Assembly: GCF_014495685.1 (NCBI RefSeq)
Contig: NZ_JACTVI010000026.1
Location: 1,380 to 65,379 of the forward strand
Reading direction: 5' to 3'
Source: Streptomyces sp. TRM68367
Lineage (GTDB): Bacteria; Actinomycetota; Actinomycetes; Streptomycetales; Streptomycetaceae
Length of the DNA: 64,000 bases
Shown: one piece after another, positions 35,365-44,708 of the stretch
How the letters are laid out: each line of letters opens with the position of its first letter
How positions within the stretch are numbered: the stretch's first letter is position 1
The notes under the pieces: generated by a model
Told to the model about the DNA's origin: nothing
Databases searched by the model: none
What the model saw: the letters and a program-made list of their open reading frames with translations, nothing else
Program-made: the position numbers and the translations under genes

Positions 35365-37815
35365 ATGGCCACTTACGATCAGACCCGTGGTCACAACGGG
35401 TGGTCAGTCAATGCCGCGACAGCCACCATCAGCCTGGGGGGCATCGTCACGGGGTGGAGCGAGGGTGCCCAGCTCCTGCTGGGTTACCGCGCCCCGGAGG
35501 TCGTGGGACGCGCCGCGGCCGACCTTCTCTTCGCTCAGGAGCCCCCCGAAGCGGCCGGGCTCGCGCTGGTCGCCTCACGGGAGTGGAGCGGCACCGCACT
35601 GCTCCGGCACCGGGACGGCCGACGCGTCGAGCTGACCCTGCATGCCCATCCGTCGCTGGGCGGCGACGGTGCGGCCCAGGGGTTCGTCGTGACCGCCACG
35701 ACGGCTCCCGCCGAGTCGGAGTACGACCGCAGGATGGTGGAATGGGCATTCGCCCAGTCCTCGATTCCGCAGTCCACCTACACCGCCGCGTCACGCTCAT
35801 GGCTGCTGAACGCGGCGGCGGAAGCGGACGTACAGGAGCGCACGGGCCCGGGCGGGGCAGCGCGGCCGGACGGGGCTCCCTCGGTGCCGTCCCCGGCCCC
35901 CCTGGGGGAGGCCGGCGCCGACGAAGGGTTCCTGCGGTGCGTTCGCCGGGTCGCCGAAGAGGCCGGGCCGATGCGCTACGAACGCGTCGGCCCGGCTCCG
36001 CCCGCCGCCTCCGCCGGGCAGCGCGCCTGGATCACCGAACTGTGGCCCGTGCGGGATCCCGCCACCCGCGAGGTGGTCGGCGTCGGCACCGCGACGTTCG
36101 ACAGCAGCGAGCAGCACTCGGCGCGTCGGCGACTGGCCCTGCTGAACGAGGCGGGCACCCGCATCGGCACCACGCTGAACGTGACGCGCACCGCCCGGGA
36201 ACTCGCCGATCTGGCCGTTCCGCGGCTCGCCGACTTCGTCAGCGTGGACCTGCTCGACTCCGTGACGCGCGGGGAGGAACCGGTCTCCGGGCCGGTCGAC
36301 GCGGCCGTGGTACTGCGCCGGGTCGCGCACCAGTCCTCCGCCGACGGGGTGCCCGAGGCCGCCGTCGACCTGGGCGCGATCGACACCTACCCCCCGTTCT
36401 CACCCCCCGCCCGCTCCCTGGCCGGTGGACACCCCGTGCTCAGCGGCACGGACGATCCCGACTTCGCGCGGTGGATCGCCGAGAGCGAGACGCGAAGCGC
36501 CCGCGTCCGGCAGTACGGCTTCCACTCGGTCATGGCCGCCCCCCTGCGGGCCCGGGGCGTCACGCTCGGAGTGGCCGTCTTCGCCCGCACCGCCGGCTCC
36601 GCTCCCTTCCAGCGGGACGACCTGATCCTCGCCGAGGAACTCGCCGGCCGGGCGGCCGTCGGCATCGACAACGCCCGCCGCTACACCCGCGAGCGGACCA
36701 ACGCCCTCACCCTCCAGCGCAGTCTGCTGCCGCGCGATCTGCCCAAGCAGGCGGCCGTCGAGGTGGCGTACCGCTATCTGCCGGCCGGGACGGGCGCAGG
36801 GGTGGGCGGCGACTGGTTCGACGTCATCCCCTTGTCGGGCACCCGCGTGGCCCTGGTCGTCGGTGACGTGGTCGGACACGGCATCCACGCCTCGGCCACC
36901 ATGGGACGGCTGCGCACCGCGGTGCGCACCCTCGCCGACGTCGACCTGCCGCCGGACGAACTCCTCACCCACCTCGACGACCTGGTCATCCACCTCACCT
37001 CCGACGACGACGCCGCGGTCCGCGACGAGCCGTACGCCGGCGAGATCGGCGCGACCTGCCTGTACGCCGTCTACGACCCGGTGTCCCGCGTCTGCACCCT
37101 CGCCAGCGCCGGCCACGTCCCGCCCGCCCTCCTGCTGCCCGACGGCACGGTCAGCGTGGTCCGGCTCACCCCCGGCCCGTTGCTGGGCGTCGGCGGCCTG
37201 CCCTTCGAGCCCACCGAGCTGGAGCTGCCCGAGGGAAGCCTGCTGGCCTTCTACACCGACGGCCTGGTCGAGGCCCGCGACCACGACGTCAACCTCGGCC
37301 TCGAACGGCTCTGCGAAGCCCTGGCCTCCCCCGTTCCCTCGCTGGAGGTCACCTGCGACGCCGTCCTCAAGGCCCTGCTGCCCGACAGCCCCGCCGACGA
37401 CGTGGCCCTGCTCCTCGCCCGCTCCCGGGCCCTGCACACCGACCAGGTGGCCGCCTGGACCCTGCCGGCCGACCCCGCGATCGTGGCCGACGCCCGCGCC
37501 CAGACCGCCCGCCAGCTGGCGGCCTGGGGACTGCAGGAGGCGGGGTTCGTCACCGAACTGGTGGTGAGCGAGCTGGTCACCAACGCCATCCGCTACGGCG
37601 CCGTACCGATAGGGCTGCGGCTGATCCGGGACCGGACCCTGATCTGCGAGGTGTCCGACGCCAGCAGCACCGCCCCCCACCTGCGCCGCGCCCGCACCTA
37701 CGACGAGGGCGGACGAGGGCTGCACATGGTCGCCCAGCTCACCCAGGGCTGGGGCACCCGCCAGACCCCGACCGGCAAGACCATCTGGGCCGAGCAATCC
37801 CTCCCGGTCGGCTGA
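35365..37815 (+). CDS. PAS-GAF-SpoIIE phosphatase with C-terminal HATPase (RsbU/RsbW fusion type)
   Basis: 816 residues. PAS-like domain ~10-115 (GGIVTGWSEGAQLLLGYRAP); a low-complexity linker; GAF ~250-450 (LLNEAGTRIGTTLNVTRTAR); and PP2C/SpoIIE ~460-685. The metal aspartates are in GVGGDWFDVIPL, LVVGDVVGHG, FYTDGLVEARD and PADDVALLLAR. A HATPase_c domain of anti-sigma kinase type occupies ~695-815 (LVVSELVTNAIRYG, EGGRGLHMVAQLT). It can in principle both phosphorylate and dephosphorylate anti-anti-sigma proteins. The next gene starts 2 nt after its stop. A weak aagg lies right at the ATG. Confidence 0.9.
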   Translation: MATYDQTRGHNGWSVNAATATISLGGIVTGWSEGAQLLLGYRAPEVVGRAAADLLFAQEPPEAAGLALVASREWSGTALLRHRDGRRVELTLHAHPSLGGDGAAQGFVVTATTAPAESEYDRRMVEWAFAQSSIPQSTYTAASRSWLLNAAAEADVQERTGPGGAARPDGAPSVPSPAPLGEAGADEGFLRCVRRVAEEAGPMRYERVGPAPPAASAGQRAWITELWPVRDPATREVVGVGTATFDSSEQHSARRRLALLNEAGTRIGTTLNVTRTARELADLAVPRLADFVSVDLLDSVTRGEEPVSGPVDAAVVLRRVAHQSSADGVPEAAVDLGAIDTYPPFSPPARSLAGGHPVLSGTDDPDFARWIAESETRSARVRQYGFHSVMAAPLRARGVTLGVAVFARTAGSAPFQRDDLILAEELAGRAAVGIDNARRYTRERTNALTLQRSLLPRDLPKQAAVEVAYRYLPAGTGAGVGGDWFDVIPLSGTRVALVVGDVVGHGIHASATMGRLRTAVRTLADVDLPPDELLTHLDDLVIHLTSDDDAAVRDEPYAGEIGATCLYAVYDPVSRVCTLASAGHVPPALLLPDGTVSVVRLTPGPLLGVGGLPFEPTELELPEGSLLAFYTDGLVEARDHDVNLGLERLCEALASPVPSLEVTCDAVLKALLPDSPADDVALLLARSRALHTDQVAAWTLPADPAIVADARAQTARQLAAWGLQEAGFVTELVVSELVTNAIRYGAVPIGLRLIRDRTLICEVSDASSTAPHLRRARTYDEGGRGLHMVAQLTQGWGTRQTPTGKTIWAEQSLPVG

Positions 37816-37817
37816 CC

Positions 37818-38762
37818 ATGACCGAGCGAACGGGCGACGCCGCGACCGCACCCACCGAGACGGGAACGCACACGCTCGGGCTGCTCTATCCGCCGGCCGG
37901 CCGCGACCGGGACTACACCTCGATGCAGCTCGCCTTCGTCGGCTCGGTGGCCGAGTTCGCCGCCCGGTACGGCTACGACGTGCTGCTCTCTCCCGCCGGC
38001 ACGCGCGACGACCCCTCGTTTCGGCGCATGGTCGGCGAGCGGCGGGTGGACGGCGTGATCGTCATGGAGATCCGGCGCGAGGACGACCGCATCGAGCATC
38101 TCGCCGAGGCGGGTTTCCCGTTCGTCGCCATCGGCCGTAACCACGGGACCTGCGACGCCGGCTGGGTCGATCTGGACTTCGCCGGTCTGGCGAGCGGCTG
38201 CGTCCGGCACCTCGCCGACCTCGGGCACCGCAGGATCGCCTTCGTCAACCGGTCGGAGCAGCTGTTCAACAGCGGATACGGCTTCGCCCGGCTCGGACAC
38301 GAGGGCTACACCGAGACGATGGCGGAGCTGGGCCTTCCACCGCGCGCGTACCTGTGCGGCGACGACCTCGCATCGGGTGAGACGGTCGTGGAACACATTC
38401 TGCGCGACGACCCGGCCACCACCTCCCTGGTCACCATGAACGAGGCGGCCCTGGAAGGCGTCTACCGCGGGCTGACGCGGCACGGCCGCAGCGTGCCGCG
38501 CGACTTCTCGGTCGTCGGCGTGGCGGCCAGCCCCTGGGCCGAGCAGGTGAACCCGCCGCTCACCGCCGCCGAGATCCCCGCCAAGGAGATGAGCCGGCTC
38601 GCCGTCGAGCTGATGATGGAGCGACTGCGTCCCCCCGGCTCGGCTCCCCGGCACGTCCTGCTGAAGCCTCTGATCACGCTGCGTGCCAGCACCGGTCCCC
38701 GCCCCGCGGTGCCCGGCTCCGAATCGGAAACCCAATTCCCAGATTTCGGCATAGATTTCTGA
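37818..38762 (+). CDS. LacI-type sugar-sensing protein lacking the HTH domain
   Basis: 314 residues. The ligand-binding domain is complete: HTLGLLYPPAGRDRDYTSMQ at residues ~17-36, DGVIVMEIRREDDRI (~74), HLADLGHRRIAFVNRSE (~133) and VNPPLTAAEIPAKEMSRLAV (~244). LacI proteins carry ~55-60 residues of HTH and hinge before the first of these; here only 18 residues precede it. There is no alternative start upstream because the phosphatase stop lies 2 nt away. It therefore cannot bind DNA by the usual domain. Co-transcription with a PP2C/HATPase protein suggests it reports sugar binding by protein contact. A truncated, inactive repressor is the alternative. Confidence 0.8.
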   Translation: MTERTGDAATAPTETGTHTLGLLYPPAGRDRDYTSMQLAFVGSVAEFAARYGYDVLLSPAGTRDDPSFRRMVGERRVDGVIVMEIRREDDRIEHLAEAGFPFVAIGRNHGTCDAGWVDLDFAGLASGCVRHLADLGHRRIAFVNRSEQLFNSGYGFARLGHEGYTETMAELGLPPRAYLCGDDLASGETVVEHILRDDPATTSLVTMNEAALEGVYRGLTRHGRSVPRDFSVVGVAASPWAEQVNPPLTAAEIPAKEMSRLAVELMMERLRPPGSAPRHVLLKPLITLRASTGPRPAVPGSESETQFPDFGIDF

Positions 38763-38833
38763 TAAGTCAGATTCTACGCCTTGTGGATACGTCACATTCC
38801 GCGTCTTCGATCACCGACCCCCGGGAGCTGAGC

Positions 38834-40084
38834 ATGTCGTATCCCGTCGACCGCCGTGGCTTCCTGCGTACCGCGGGCGCGGGAGCGGCCGCCCTCACCC
38901 TCGGCGGTGCCGTGGCCTCCTGCGGCTCCGGCTCGACGGGCGGCACGTCCGAGACGGTCACCCTCACCTGGTGGGACTACTTCACCCTGGACAACTTCCA
39001 GCCTGGGATGAACCGCCTCATCAAGGACATCGAGGCCGACGTCCCGAACGTCAGGATCGAGCGGCGGACCTTCCCGTTCGCGGACCTCGACCGGCAGATC
39101 ACCCTGGGCGCGATCTCAGGCGACCTGCCGGACATCGCCATCGTCGACAACGTCGCCATGAACACCCTGGGCGGCAGCGACCTGCTGGCCGACCTCACCG
39201 ACCGCGTCAAGGAGTGGGGCCAGGCCGACCAGTACTACAAAGGCCCCTGGGACGGCTGCCAGGTCGGCGGGAAGACCCTGGGCATCCCCAACAACAGCAA
39301 CTGCCTCGCCCTCTACTACAACACCCGAGTGCTCGAGTCCGCCGGCGTGGCACCCCCCACCACCTGGGACGAGCTGGCCTCCGCCGCCGAGCGGCTGACC
39401 ACCGGGGACCGGTTCAGCCTGGCGCTGAGCGCGATCAAGACCGAGGAGGGGATGTTCCAGTTCCTGCCGTTCCTGTGGCAGGCGGGCGGCGACCTCGACA
39501 CCTTCGCCACCGACGGCGCGACGGCGCTGTCCTTCCTCGACGACCTGATCGCCAAGGGCTCCCTGTCCGAGCAGTGCGTGGGCTGGACCCAGCAGGACGT
39601 CAACACGCGGTTCCTCGACCAGCGCGCGGCCCTGCAGATCAACGGCCCCTGGCAGATCCCCACGCTCAAGCAGGCGGACTTCGAGTGGAACGTGGTGGCC
39701 CTGCCCCGCGGCAAGGCGGCCGCCACCTGCCTGGGCGGGGAGAACTGGGTCCTGATGGCCGACAGCGAGCATCTCGACAAGGCGTGGGAGGTCCTGGAGT
39801 ACACCCAGCGTCCGTCGGCCCTGGTGCCGTACCTGGTGTCCTTCGGCAACCTCCCCGCGCGCAAGGACATGGGCGACAAGGGCACGTGGGCGTCCGATCC
39901 GGCCCTGCGGCTCTTCCTCAGCCAACTGCCCCTCGCCCGCCCTCGCCGGTACGGACCGCGCTACGCCGACGCCTCGCAGGCCGTCGTCGAGGCGGAACAG
40001 GCCGTGTTCACCGGTTCAGCGTCGCCCTCCACGGCGGCGAGGACCGCCGCCGGAAAGATCGACAAGGCGCTGGGCGGGCGATGA
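38834..40084 (+). CDS. Sugar ABC transporter substrate-binding lipoprotein
   Basis: 416 residues from ATG 38834 (ATG-like start at 38783 rejected: no ribosome site, non-signal N-terminus). Twin-arginine lipoprotein signal: DRRGFLRTAGAGAAALTLGG, then lipobox AVASC. TLTWWDYFTLDNFQPGMNRL, GIPNNSNCLALYYNTRVLES and AALQINGPWQIPTLKQADFE are typical of the extracellular solute-binding family 1. First of three transport genes; overlaps the first permease by 4 bases. Confidence 0.92.
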   Translation: MSYPVDRRGFLRTAGAGAAALTLGGAVASCGSGSTGGTSETVTLTWWDYFTLDNFQPGMNRLIKDIEADVPNVRIERRTFPFADLDRQITLGAISGDLPDIAIVDNVAMNTLGGSDLLADLTDRVKEWGQADQYYKGPWDGCQVGGKTLGIPNNSNCLALYYNTRVLESAGVAPPTTWDELASAAERLTTGDRFSLALSAIKTEEGMFQFLPFLWQAGGDLDTFATDGATALSFLDDLIAKGSLSEQCVGWTQQDVNTRFLDQRAALQINGPWQIPTLKQADFEWNVVALPRGKAAATCLGGENWVLMADSEHLDKAWEVLEYTQRPSALVPYLVSFGNLPARKDMGDKGTWASDPALRLFLSQLPLARPRRYGPRYADASQAVVEAEQAVFTGSASPSTAARTAAGKIDKALGGR

Positions 40085-41046
40085 CGGCGCGCGATCGCAC
40101 CGCGCCGAAAGACCCGTGGGGCCCACGGCGCCGGTGGGGCCGGCCCTCCCCGTCCGCGCGACTGCGGCGCGCGGCCTACCTGTTCTGCCTCCCGGGGATG
40201 ACCTTCCTCGCCCTCTTCCTGGCCTACCCGCTGTTCTACAACGTCTGGACGTCCCTCCACGACGTGAGACTGAGCGCCCTGCTCGGCGGGGACCAGCCGT
40301 TCAACGGCCTCCACAACTACCGCGTCACGGTCGCCGACCCCTCCTTCTGGCACTCCGTGCGCCTCTCGGTGGTCTTCACCCTGGGGTCACTGGTGCTGCA
40401 GTTCACCATCGGCTTCGCCCTGGCGCTGCTCTTCGCCCGGCCGTTCCCGCTGAACGGCCTGCTGCGGTCCCTGCTGCTGGTGGCCTGGCTGCTTCCCCCC
40501 GTGATCAGCGGCACGCTCTTCCGCTGGCTGCTGAACGCGGAGTCCGGCGCCTACAACGCCCTGCTGAGTGCGGTGGGCCTGGGCGCCCTGTCCCACGACT
40601 GGCTCACCGACCCGTCCACGTCCATGGCGGGAGTGGTCTTCGCCAACGTCTGGGTCGGCGTGCCCTTCAACATGCTGCTGCTCCTCGTGGGGCTGCACAC
40701 CATCGACCCGGAACTCCACGAGGCGGCCGCCATCGACGGCGCCGACGCCTGGCGGCGCTTCCGCCGGATCACCCTTCCGCTGATGCGTCCCGTCTCGGTG
40801 ACCGTGCTGCTCCTCGGCCTCGTCTACACCTTCAAGGTCTTCGACATCGTCTTCGTCATGACGGGCGGCGGCCCCGTCGACGCCACCCGCGTGCTGTCCC
40901 TCTACGTCTACGAGGTCTTCTTCAGGTTCTTCCGGTTCGGGCAGGGGGCGGCCGCGGGCCTGCTGCTGCTCGCCGTACCGCTCCTCGTCGGCGGCTCCTA
41001 CGTCTGGCGCCTGCGCCGCGAGGAAGCGACCGGGGGTGCCGTGTGA
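40081..41046 (+). CDS. Carbohydrate ABC transporter permease (UgpA/MalF type)
   Basis: 321 residues from ATG 40081. Six spans after a basic N-terminus; AYLFCLPGMTFLALFLAYPL is the first, and the EAA loop is HEAAAIDGADAWRRFRRITL near residue 215. Overlaps lipoprotein and second permease genes by 4 bases each, so the three are coupled. Confidence 0.93.
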   Translation: MTARDRTAPKDPWGPRRRWGRPSPSARLRRAAYLFCLPGMTFLALFLAYPLFYNVWTSLHDVRLSALLGGDQPFNGLHNYRVTVADPSFWHSVRLSVVFTLGSLVLQFTIGFALALLFARPFPLNGLLRSLLLVAWLLPPVISGTLFRWLLNAESGAYNALLSAVGLGALSHDWLTDPSTSMAGVVFANVWVGVPFNMLLLLVGLHTIDPELHEAAAIDGADAWRRFRRITLPLMRPVSVTVLLLGLVYTFKVFDIVFVMTGGGPVDATRVLSLYVYEVFFRFFRFGQGAAAGLLLLAVPLLVGGSYVWRLRREEATGGAV

Positions 41047-41870
41047 AACCGCCGCGCCATCCCTGGCTGCTGACCGCGACCGCCGCGGTCCTCACCGCGG
41101 CCTTCCTGCTGCCGGTGTACTGGATGGCCAAGACCAGCCTCACGTCGCCGGACCGCATTCTGACCGCGTCCCCGCAGTGGGTGCCCGCACCGCTCACCGG
41201 GGAGAACTACCGTACGGCGCTGGGCTACGGAGGACTGTCCCGGGCCCTGCTCAACAGCGCGGTGATCTCCTGCGGTGTGGTGGCGCTCACCCTGCTGCTG
41301 GGCGTCCCGCTCGCCTACGCCCTCGCCCGGGTTTGGATGCGCGGCTCGGGCACGATGGTGCTCGCCCTGCTCCTCGCCCAGCTGCCGCCCGCCATCACGC
41401 TGGCGGCGCCGCTGTTCATCCTCGAACGCCGGGCCGGTCTCGACGACACCTACCTGGGCCTGATCGCGGCCGACACGACGCTCACTCTGCCTTTCATGGT
41501 GATCGTCCTGCGTCCCGTGCTGCGCGGCGTCCCACGCGAACTGGAGGAGGCCGCCCTGGTCGACGGCTGCGGACTGCCCGGCGTGCTGCTGCGCGTCGTC
41601 CTGCCGCTCATGGTGCCGGGCATCGTCGCCGCGGCCGGGCTGTCCTTCCTGATCGGATGGGGTGAGTTCCTCTTCGGTCTCACCCTCGCCGAGGGACCCG
41701 ACGTGCAGCCCGTCACCGTCCTGCTCAACGCCTTCATCGGCCAGCACGGCACCTCGTGGGGAGCCCTGATGGCCACCGCCACCCTCATCAGCCTTCCGGT
41801 GGTGTGCGTCTTCGCTCTCTTCCAACGGTTCATCGTCGGCGGGCTGACCGCCGGCAGCATGAGGGGTTGA
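41043..41870 (+). CDS. Carbohydrate ABC transporter permease (UgpE/MalG type)
   Basis: 275 residues from GTG 41043 (GTG 41041 is out of frame). Spans include WLLTATAAVLTAAFLLPVYW; EAA loop EEAALVDGCGLPGVLLRVVL near residue 164. The stop is 2 nt before the GH31 ATG. No ATPase gene in the operon. Confidence 0.93.
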   Translation: MKPPRHPWLLTATAAVLTAAFLLPVYWMAKTSLTSPDRILTASPQWVPAPLTGENYRTALGYGGLSRALLNSAVISCGVVALTLLLGVPLAYALARVWMRGSGTMVLALLLAQLPPAITLAAPLFILERRAGLDDTYLGLIAADTTLTLPFMVIVLRPVLRGVPRELEEAALVDGCGLPGVLLRVVLPLMVPGIVAAAGLSFLIGWGEFLFGLTLAEGPDVQPVTVLLNAFIGQHGTSWGALMATATLISLPVVCVFALFQRFIVGGLTAGSMRG

Positions 41871-41872
41871 AC

Positions 41873-44218
41873 ATGTCACTGCATCCCCGTGACCGGGCGG
41901 CCTACGTCGCACCGCCCCCGCCCCTGACTCCCGCCGGTCCCGTCGATCCGGTGGTCACCGCGTACGTCGCGGAGGCCGGCGCACACGGCGTGAGCCTGAA
42001 CGTCCGCACAGCCCGCGGACGCACGGGCACGCTCCGGCTGTGCCCCGCGACGGGCAGTGCCGCACGGATCACCCTGCGGATGTCCGACGTACTGACCTCG
42101 CCACGGATCTCCGTCGTCAACGAGTCAGTACACGGCTGCACCGTGGAGCGGTCCCCCGGCACGGTCACCCTGCGCCTCGAAGCCCTGCGGGTCGAGATCC
42201 GCCTCTCCCCCTTCACCATGTCGCTGACCGACCGCCACGGCCGGACAGTGCGTCAGGCCACCGACGTGCGCGACCCGGACGACCACCTGACCGTGCTCCC
42301 GTTCGGCGTGACCGAACTCGCGGACGGCCGCCTCGCCCACCACGACAGCTGGATCGCCGAACCCGACGAGCACTTTTACGGCCTCGGTGAACGCTTCACC
42401 GGCCTCGACCTGCGCGGGCAGCGAGTCCAGTGCTGGGTCCAGGACGCCCTCGGCTCCACCGGCACCCGCTCCTACAAGGCCGTGCCCTTCCTGCTCTCCA
42501 GCCGGGGATACGCCGTGCTGGTGGACACCACCACGCCGGCGTCCTTCGACCTCGCCCACCACAACACCGGCGCGTGGACGGTGATCGTCCCCGACGAGGA
42601 ACTCGACTACTACCTGATCACCGGCACCCCCGGCGAGTGCCTCGCCGCCTACCGCGACCTCACAGGCCCCGCCCTGCTGCCGCCCAAGTGGGCCTTCGGC
42701 CCCTGGATCTCCGGCGGCTTCCGCCGGGACAGCGCCGAAGAGGTGCGCGACCGCGCTCGCCGCATCCGCGAACACCGCTTCCCCTGCGATGTCCTGCACA
42801 TCGACACCTACTGGCAGCCGCACGGCTCCTGGTCCGACATGCGCTGGGACACCGAGGCGTTCCCCGACCCGCGGGGGCTGGTGGAGGACCTGGCCGCGGA
42901 GGGACTCCACGTCTCGCTCTGGATGAACCCGTACATCGGTGTCGACAGCCCGTACTTCACCGAGGTGAAGCGCAACGGCTGGTTCCTGCGCACCCGCACG
43001 GGCACCGACACCGACTCCGCCTCCGGCGACACGTGGGTCGGCCGGCTCTGGGGCGACGCGCATCCGGAGACGGCGCTCCTGGATCTCACCCACCCGGGCG
43101 CCGTCGACTGGTTCCGCGGGCGCATCCGCGAGGCGCTCGCCAGTGGCGCGTCCGTGCTGAAGACCGACTTCGGCGAGGCGGTCCCCGCGGATGCCGTCGC
43201 CCACAACGGCATGACCGGCGACCGCCTTCACAACCTCTACCCCCTCCTCTACAACGACCTGGTCGCCGAGGTGACCCGGGAGGTCACCGCGAGCCACGGC
43301 CTGACCTGGGGGCGCTCCACCTGGACCGGCGGTCAGCGACACGGCGCCAAATGGACCGGCGACCCCAGAGCCAGCTGGCAGGACCTGGCCTCCACGCTCC
43401 GCGCCGGCCTCTCCCTCTCCCTCTCCGGCCACCCCTTCTGGAGCCACGACATCGGCGGCTTCCACGGCACTCCGGACGCCGAACTCTTTGTACGCTGGGC
43501 CCAGTTCGGCCTGCTGTCGCCACTCAGCCGGTTCCACGGCACGACCTCCCGGCTGCCCTGGGACTTCGGCGAGGAGGCGTACGCGGCCGTGTTGCACGCG
43601 GCCCGCCTGCGGATGAGTTTGCTGCCGTACCTGTACGCGGCCGCCGTAGAGGCGGTCCGCACCGGCGAACCCCTCGCCCGCCCGATGCCCCTGGACCATC
43701 CGGACCGCCCGGACTCCCATGCCGCGGACCTCCAGTACCTGCTGGGCCCCGGCCTGCTGGTCGCCCCGCTGTACGCGCCGGGAGGCCGGCGGCAGGTCTG
43801 GTTCCCGCCCGGCGAGTGGCTGCCGTATCAGGGCGGTGCCCCGGTCACCGGCCCCTGCTGGCACTCGGTCGACCTCCTCCTGCCCACGGCCCCGCTCTGG
43901 CTGCGTGCGGGCAGCCTCCTGCTCACCACCGCCCCCGCCGACCGCGCGGGCAGCGCCCCCTTCGGGGAGGTGACCGCCGTCTGGGTCCGGCCTCGGGCTA
44001 CGCCCTCCCGCACGGCCCGAAGCGTCCTGTACGACGAGGACGGCACCCGAACCGTCATCACCGCGCACCGGCCCCACGACGACCACCTGACCCTCCGCAC
44101 CGAGGGCCGCGGCCTCCGACTCCACGTCGCCGCCCCGGGCCGTCGGCACGCCCTTGCGACGGCCGAGGTGGACGGCGTACCGACCGATGTGGACGCGTGG
44201 CCGGGCGCGGACTGGTGA
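41873..44218 (+). CDS. GH31 alpha-xylosidase/alpha-glucosidase (YicI-like), cytoplasmic
   Basis: 781 residues from ATG 41873. N-terminal beta domain with EHFYGLGERFTGLDLRGQRV near residue 165. The (beta/alpha)8 barrel holds CDVLHIDTYWQPHGSWSDMR near 305, the nucleophile aspartate in VLKTDFGEAVP (~430), the acid/base region RSTWTGGQRHGAKWTGD (~480) and SHDIGGFHG (~524). C-terminal beta domains follow. No signal peptide, so it acts on a sugar taken in by the preceding importer. KTDFGE resembles YicI alpha-xylosidase, suggesting isoprimeverose or xyloglucan fragments as substrate; alpha-glucosides remain possible. Confidence 0.9.
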   Translation: MSLHPRDRAAYVAPPPPLTPAGPVDPVVTAYVAEAGAHGVSLNVRTARGRTGTLRLCPATGSAARITLRMSDVLTSPRISVVNESVHGCTVERSPGTVTLRLEALRVEIRLSPFTMSLTDRHGRTVRQATDVRDPDDHLTVLPFGVTELADGRLAHHDSWIAEPDEHFYGLGERFTGLDLRGQRVQCWVQDALGSTGTRSYKAVPFLLSSRGYAVLVDTTTPASFDLAHHNTGAWTVIVPDEELDYYLITGTPGECLAAYRDLTGPALLPPKWAFGPWISGGFRRDSAEEVRDRARRIREHRFPCDVLHIDTYWQPHGSWSDMRWDTEAFPDPRGLVEDLAAEGLHVSLWMNPYIGVDSPYFTEVKRNGWFLRTRTGTDTDSASGDTWVGRLWGDAHPETALLDLTHPGAVDWFRGRIREALASGASVLKTDFGEAVPADAVAHNGMTGDRLHNLYPLLYNDLVAEVTREVTASHGLTWGRSTWTGGQRHGAKWTGDPRASWQDLASTLRAGLSLSLSGHPFWSHDIGGFHGTPDAELFVRWAQFGLLSPLSRFHGTTSRLPWDFGEEAYAAVLHAARLRMSLLPYLYAAAVEAVRTGEPLARPMPLDHPDRPDSHAADLQYLLGPGLLVAPLYAPGGRRQVWFPPGEWLPYQGGAPVTGPCWHSVDLLLPTAPLWLRAGSLLLTTAPADRAGSAPFGEVTAVWVRPRATPSRTARSVLYDEDGTRTVITAHRPHDDHLTLRTEGRGLRLHVAAPGRRHALATAEVDGVPTDVDAWPGADW

Positions 44219-44517
44219 CGGCGAAGGGCCGGAAAGTGTCCGACCCGGCCCAGATGGAGCCGCTTCGGGATTCACACCCGAGACTAGGGAAGGGCACGGC
44301 CAGCCGTGCTGGCGACAGCACCGCACGCAGGGACTCACGTTGCTCGTCGAGAGGGAGCCGGCTGAGCTCGGGCACGGCCCGGACGCGGGCGCGGGCAATA
44401 CACGGGCTGACGGATGACGTGCGCCCGGCAGACAGGTAGTGACAGCTGCGGCTAAGGCCGTCTGACCAGCGACTTAGCACCTGAGGCCTCCGGCACGACC
44501 TTTGCGCGGTATGGCGC
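44219..44517. other. Gap between GH31 and the ectD fragment
   Basis: About 300 bases with no supported gene. Open frames here are short, lack coding-type third-position bias and have no recognisable product. It is the right interior edge of the stretch bracketed by the ectD direct repeats. Confidence 0.5.
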
Positions 44518-44653
44518 CAACATGACGCCGTTCCCGCGCAGCAACGTGTTCATCGTGTTCAACAGCGTGGAGAACCAGGCGGTGGAGCCGTTCGCGGCGC
44601 CGGTGCGGCGGCCGGAGTACATCGGGGCGAGGGACTTCACGCCGGTCAAGTAG
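44518..44653 (+). pseudogene. Duplicate ectD 3' fragment (right copy of the direct repeat)
   Basis: Codes the last 44 residues of an ectoine hydroxylase (NMTPFPRSNVFIVFNSVENQ onward to DFTPVK, then TAG). Nothing of ectD is found upstream of 44518, so it is a fragment. It differs from the functional ectD at 9 of 136 positions, clustered in the last 35 bases, and is identical over 94 bases. The last codons differ (DFTPVK-TAG rather than DFTPVR-TGA), suggesting a different allele of origin. It sits directly before a strong terminator. Confidence 0.93.
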
Positions 44654-44664
44654 GAGTGCTGGCC

Positions 44665-44708
44665 GGAGAGGGCGGCGTCACAGCCAGGACAGTGACGCCG
44701 CCCTCTCC
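44665..44708. terminator. Bidirectional terminator after the ectD fragment
   Basis: Perfect 17-bp arms ggagagggcggcgtcac (44665-44681) and gtgacgccgccctctcc (44692-44708), 10-nt loop. It overlaps the 3' end of the convergent anti-sigma gene, and is well placed to end a transcript coming from an ectD at 44653. Confidence 0.8.

Noticed and set aside
34301..44517. The bracketed block considered as a transposon or integrative element
   Set aside because: No transposase, integrase, excisionase or terminal inverted repeats were found; the flanks are parts of ectD. It is kept as a recombination-derived island only.
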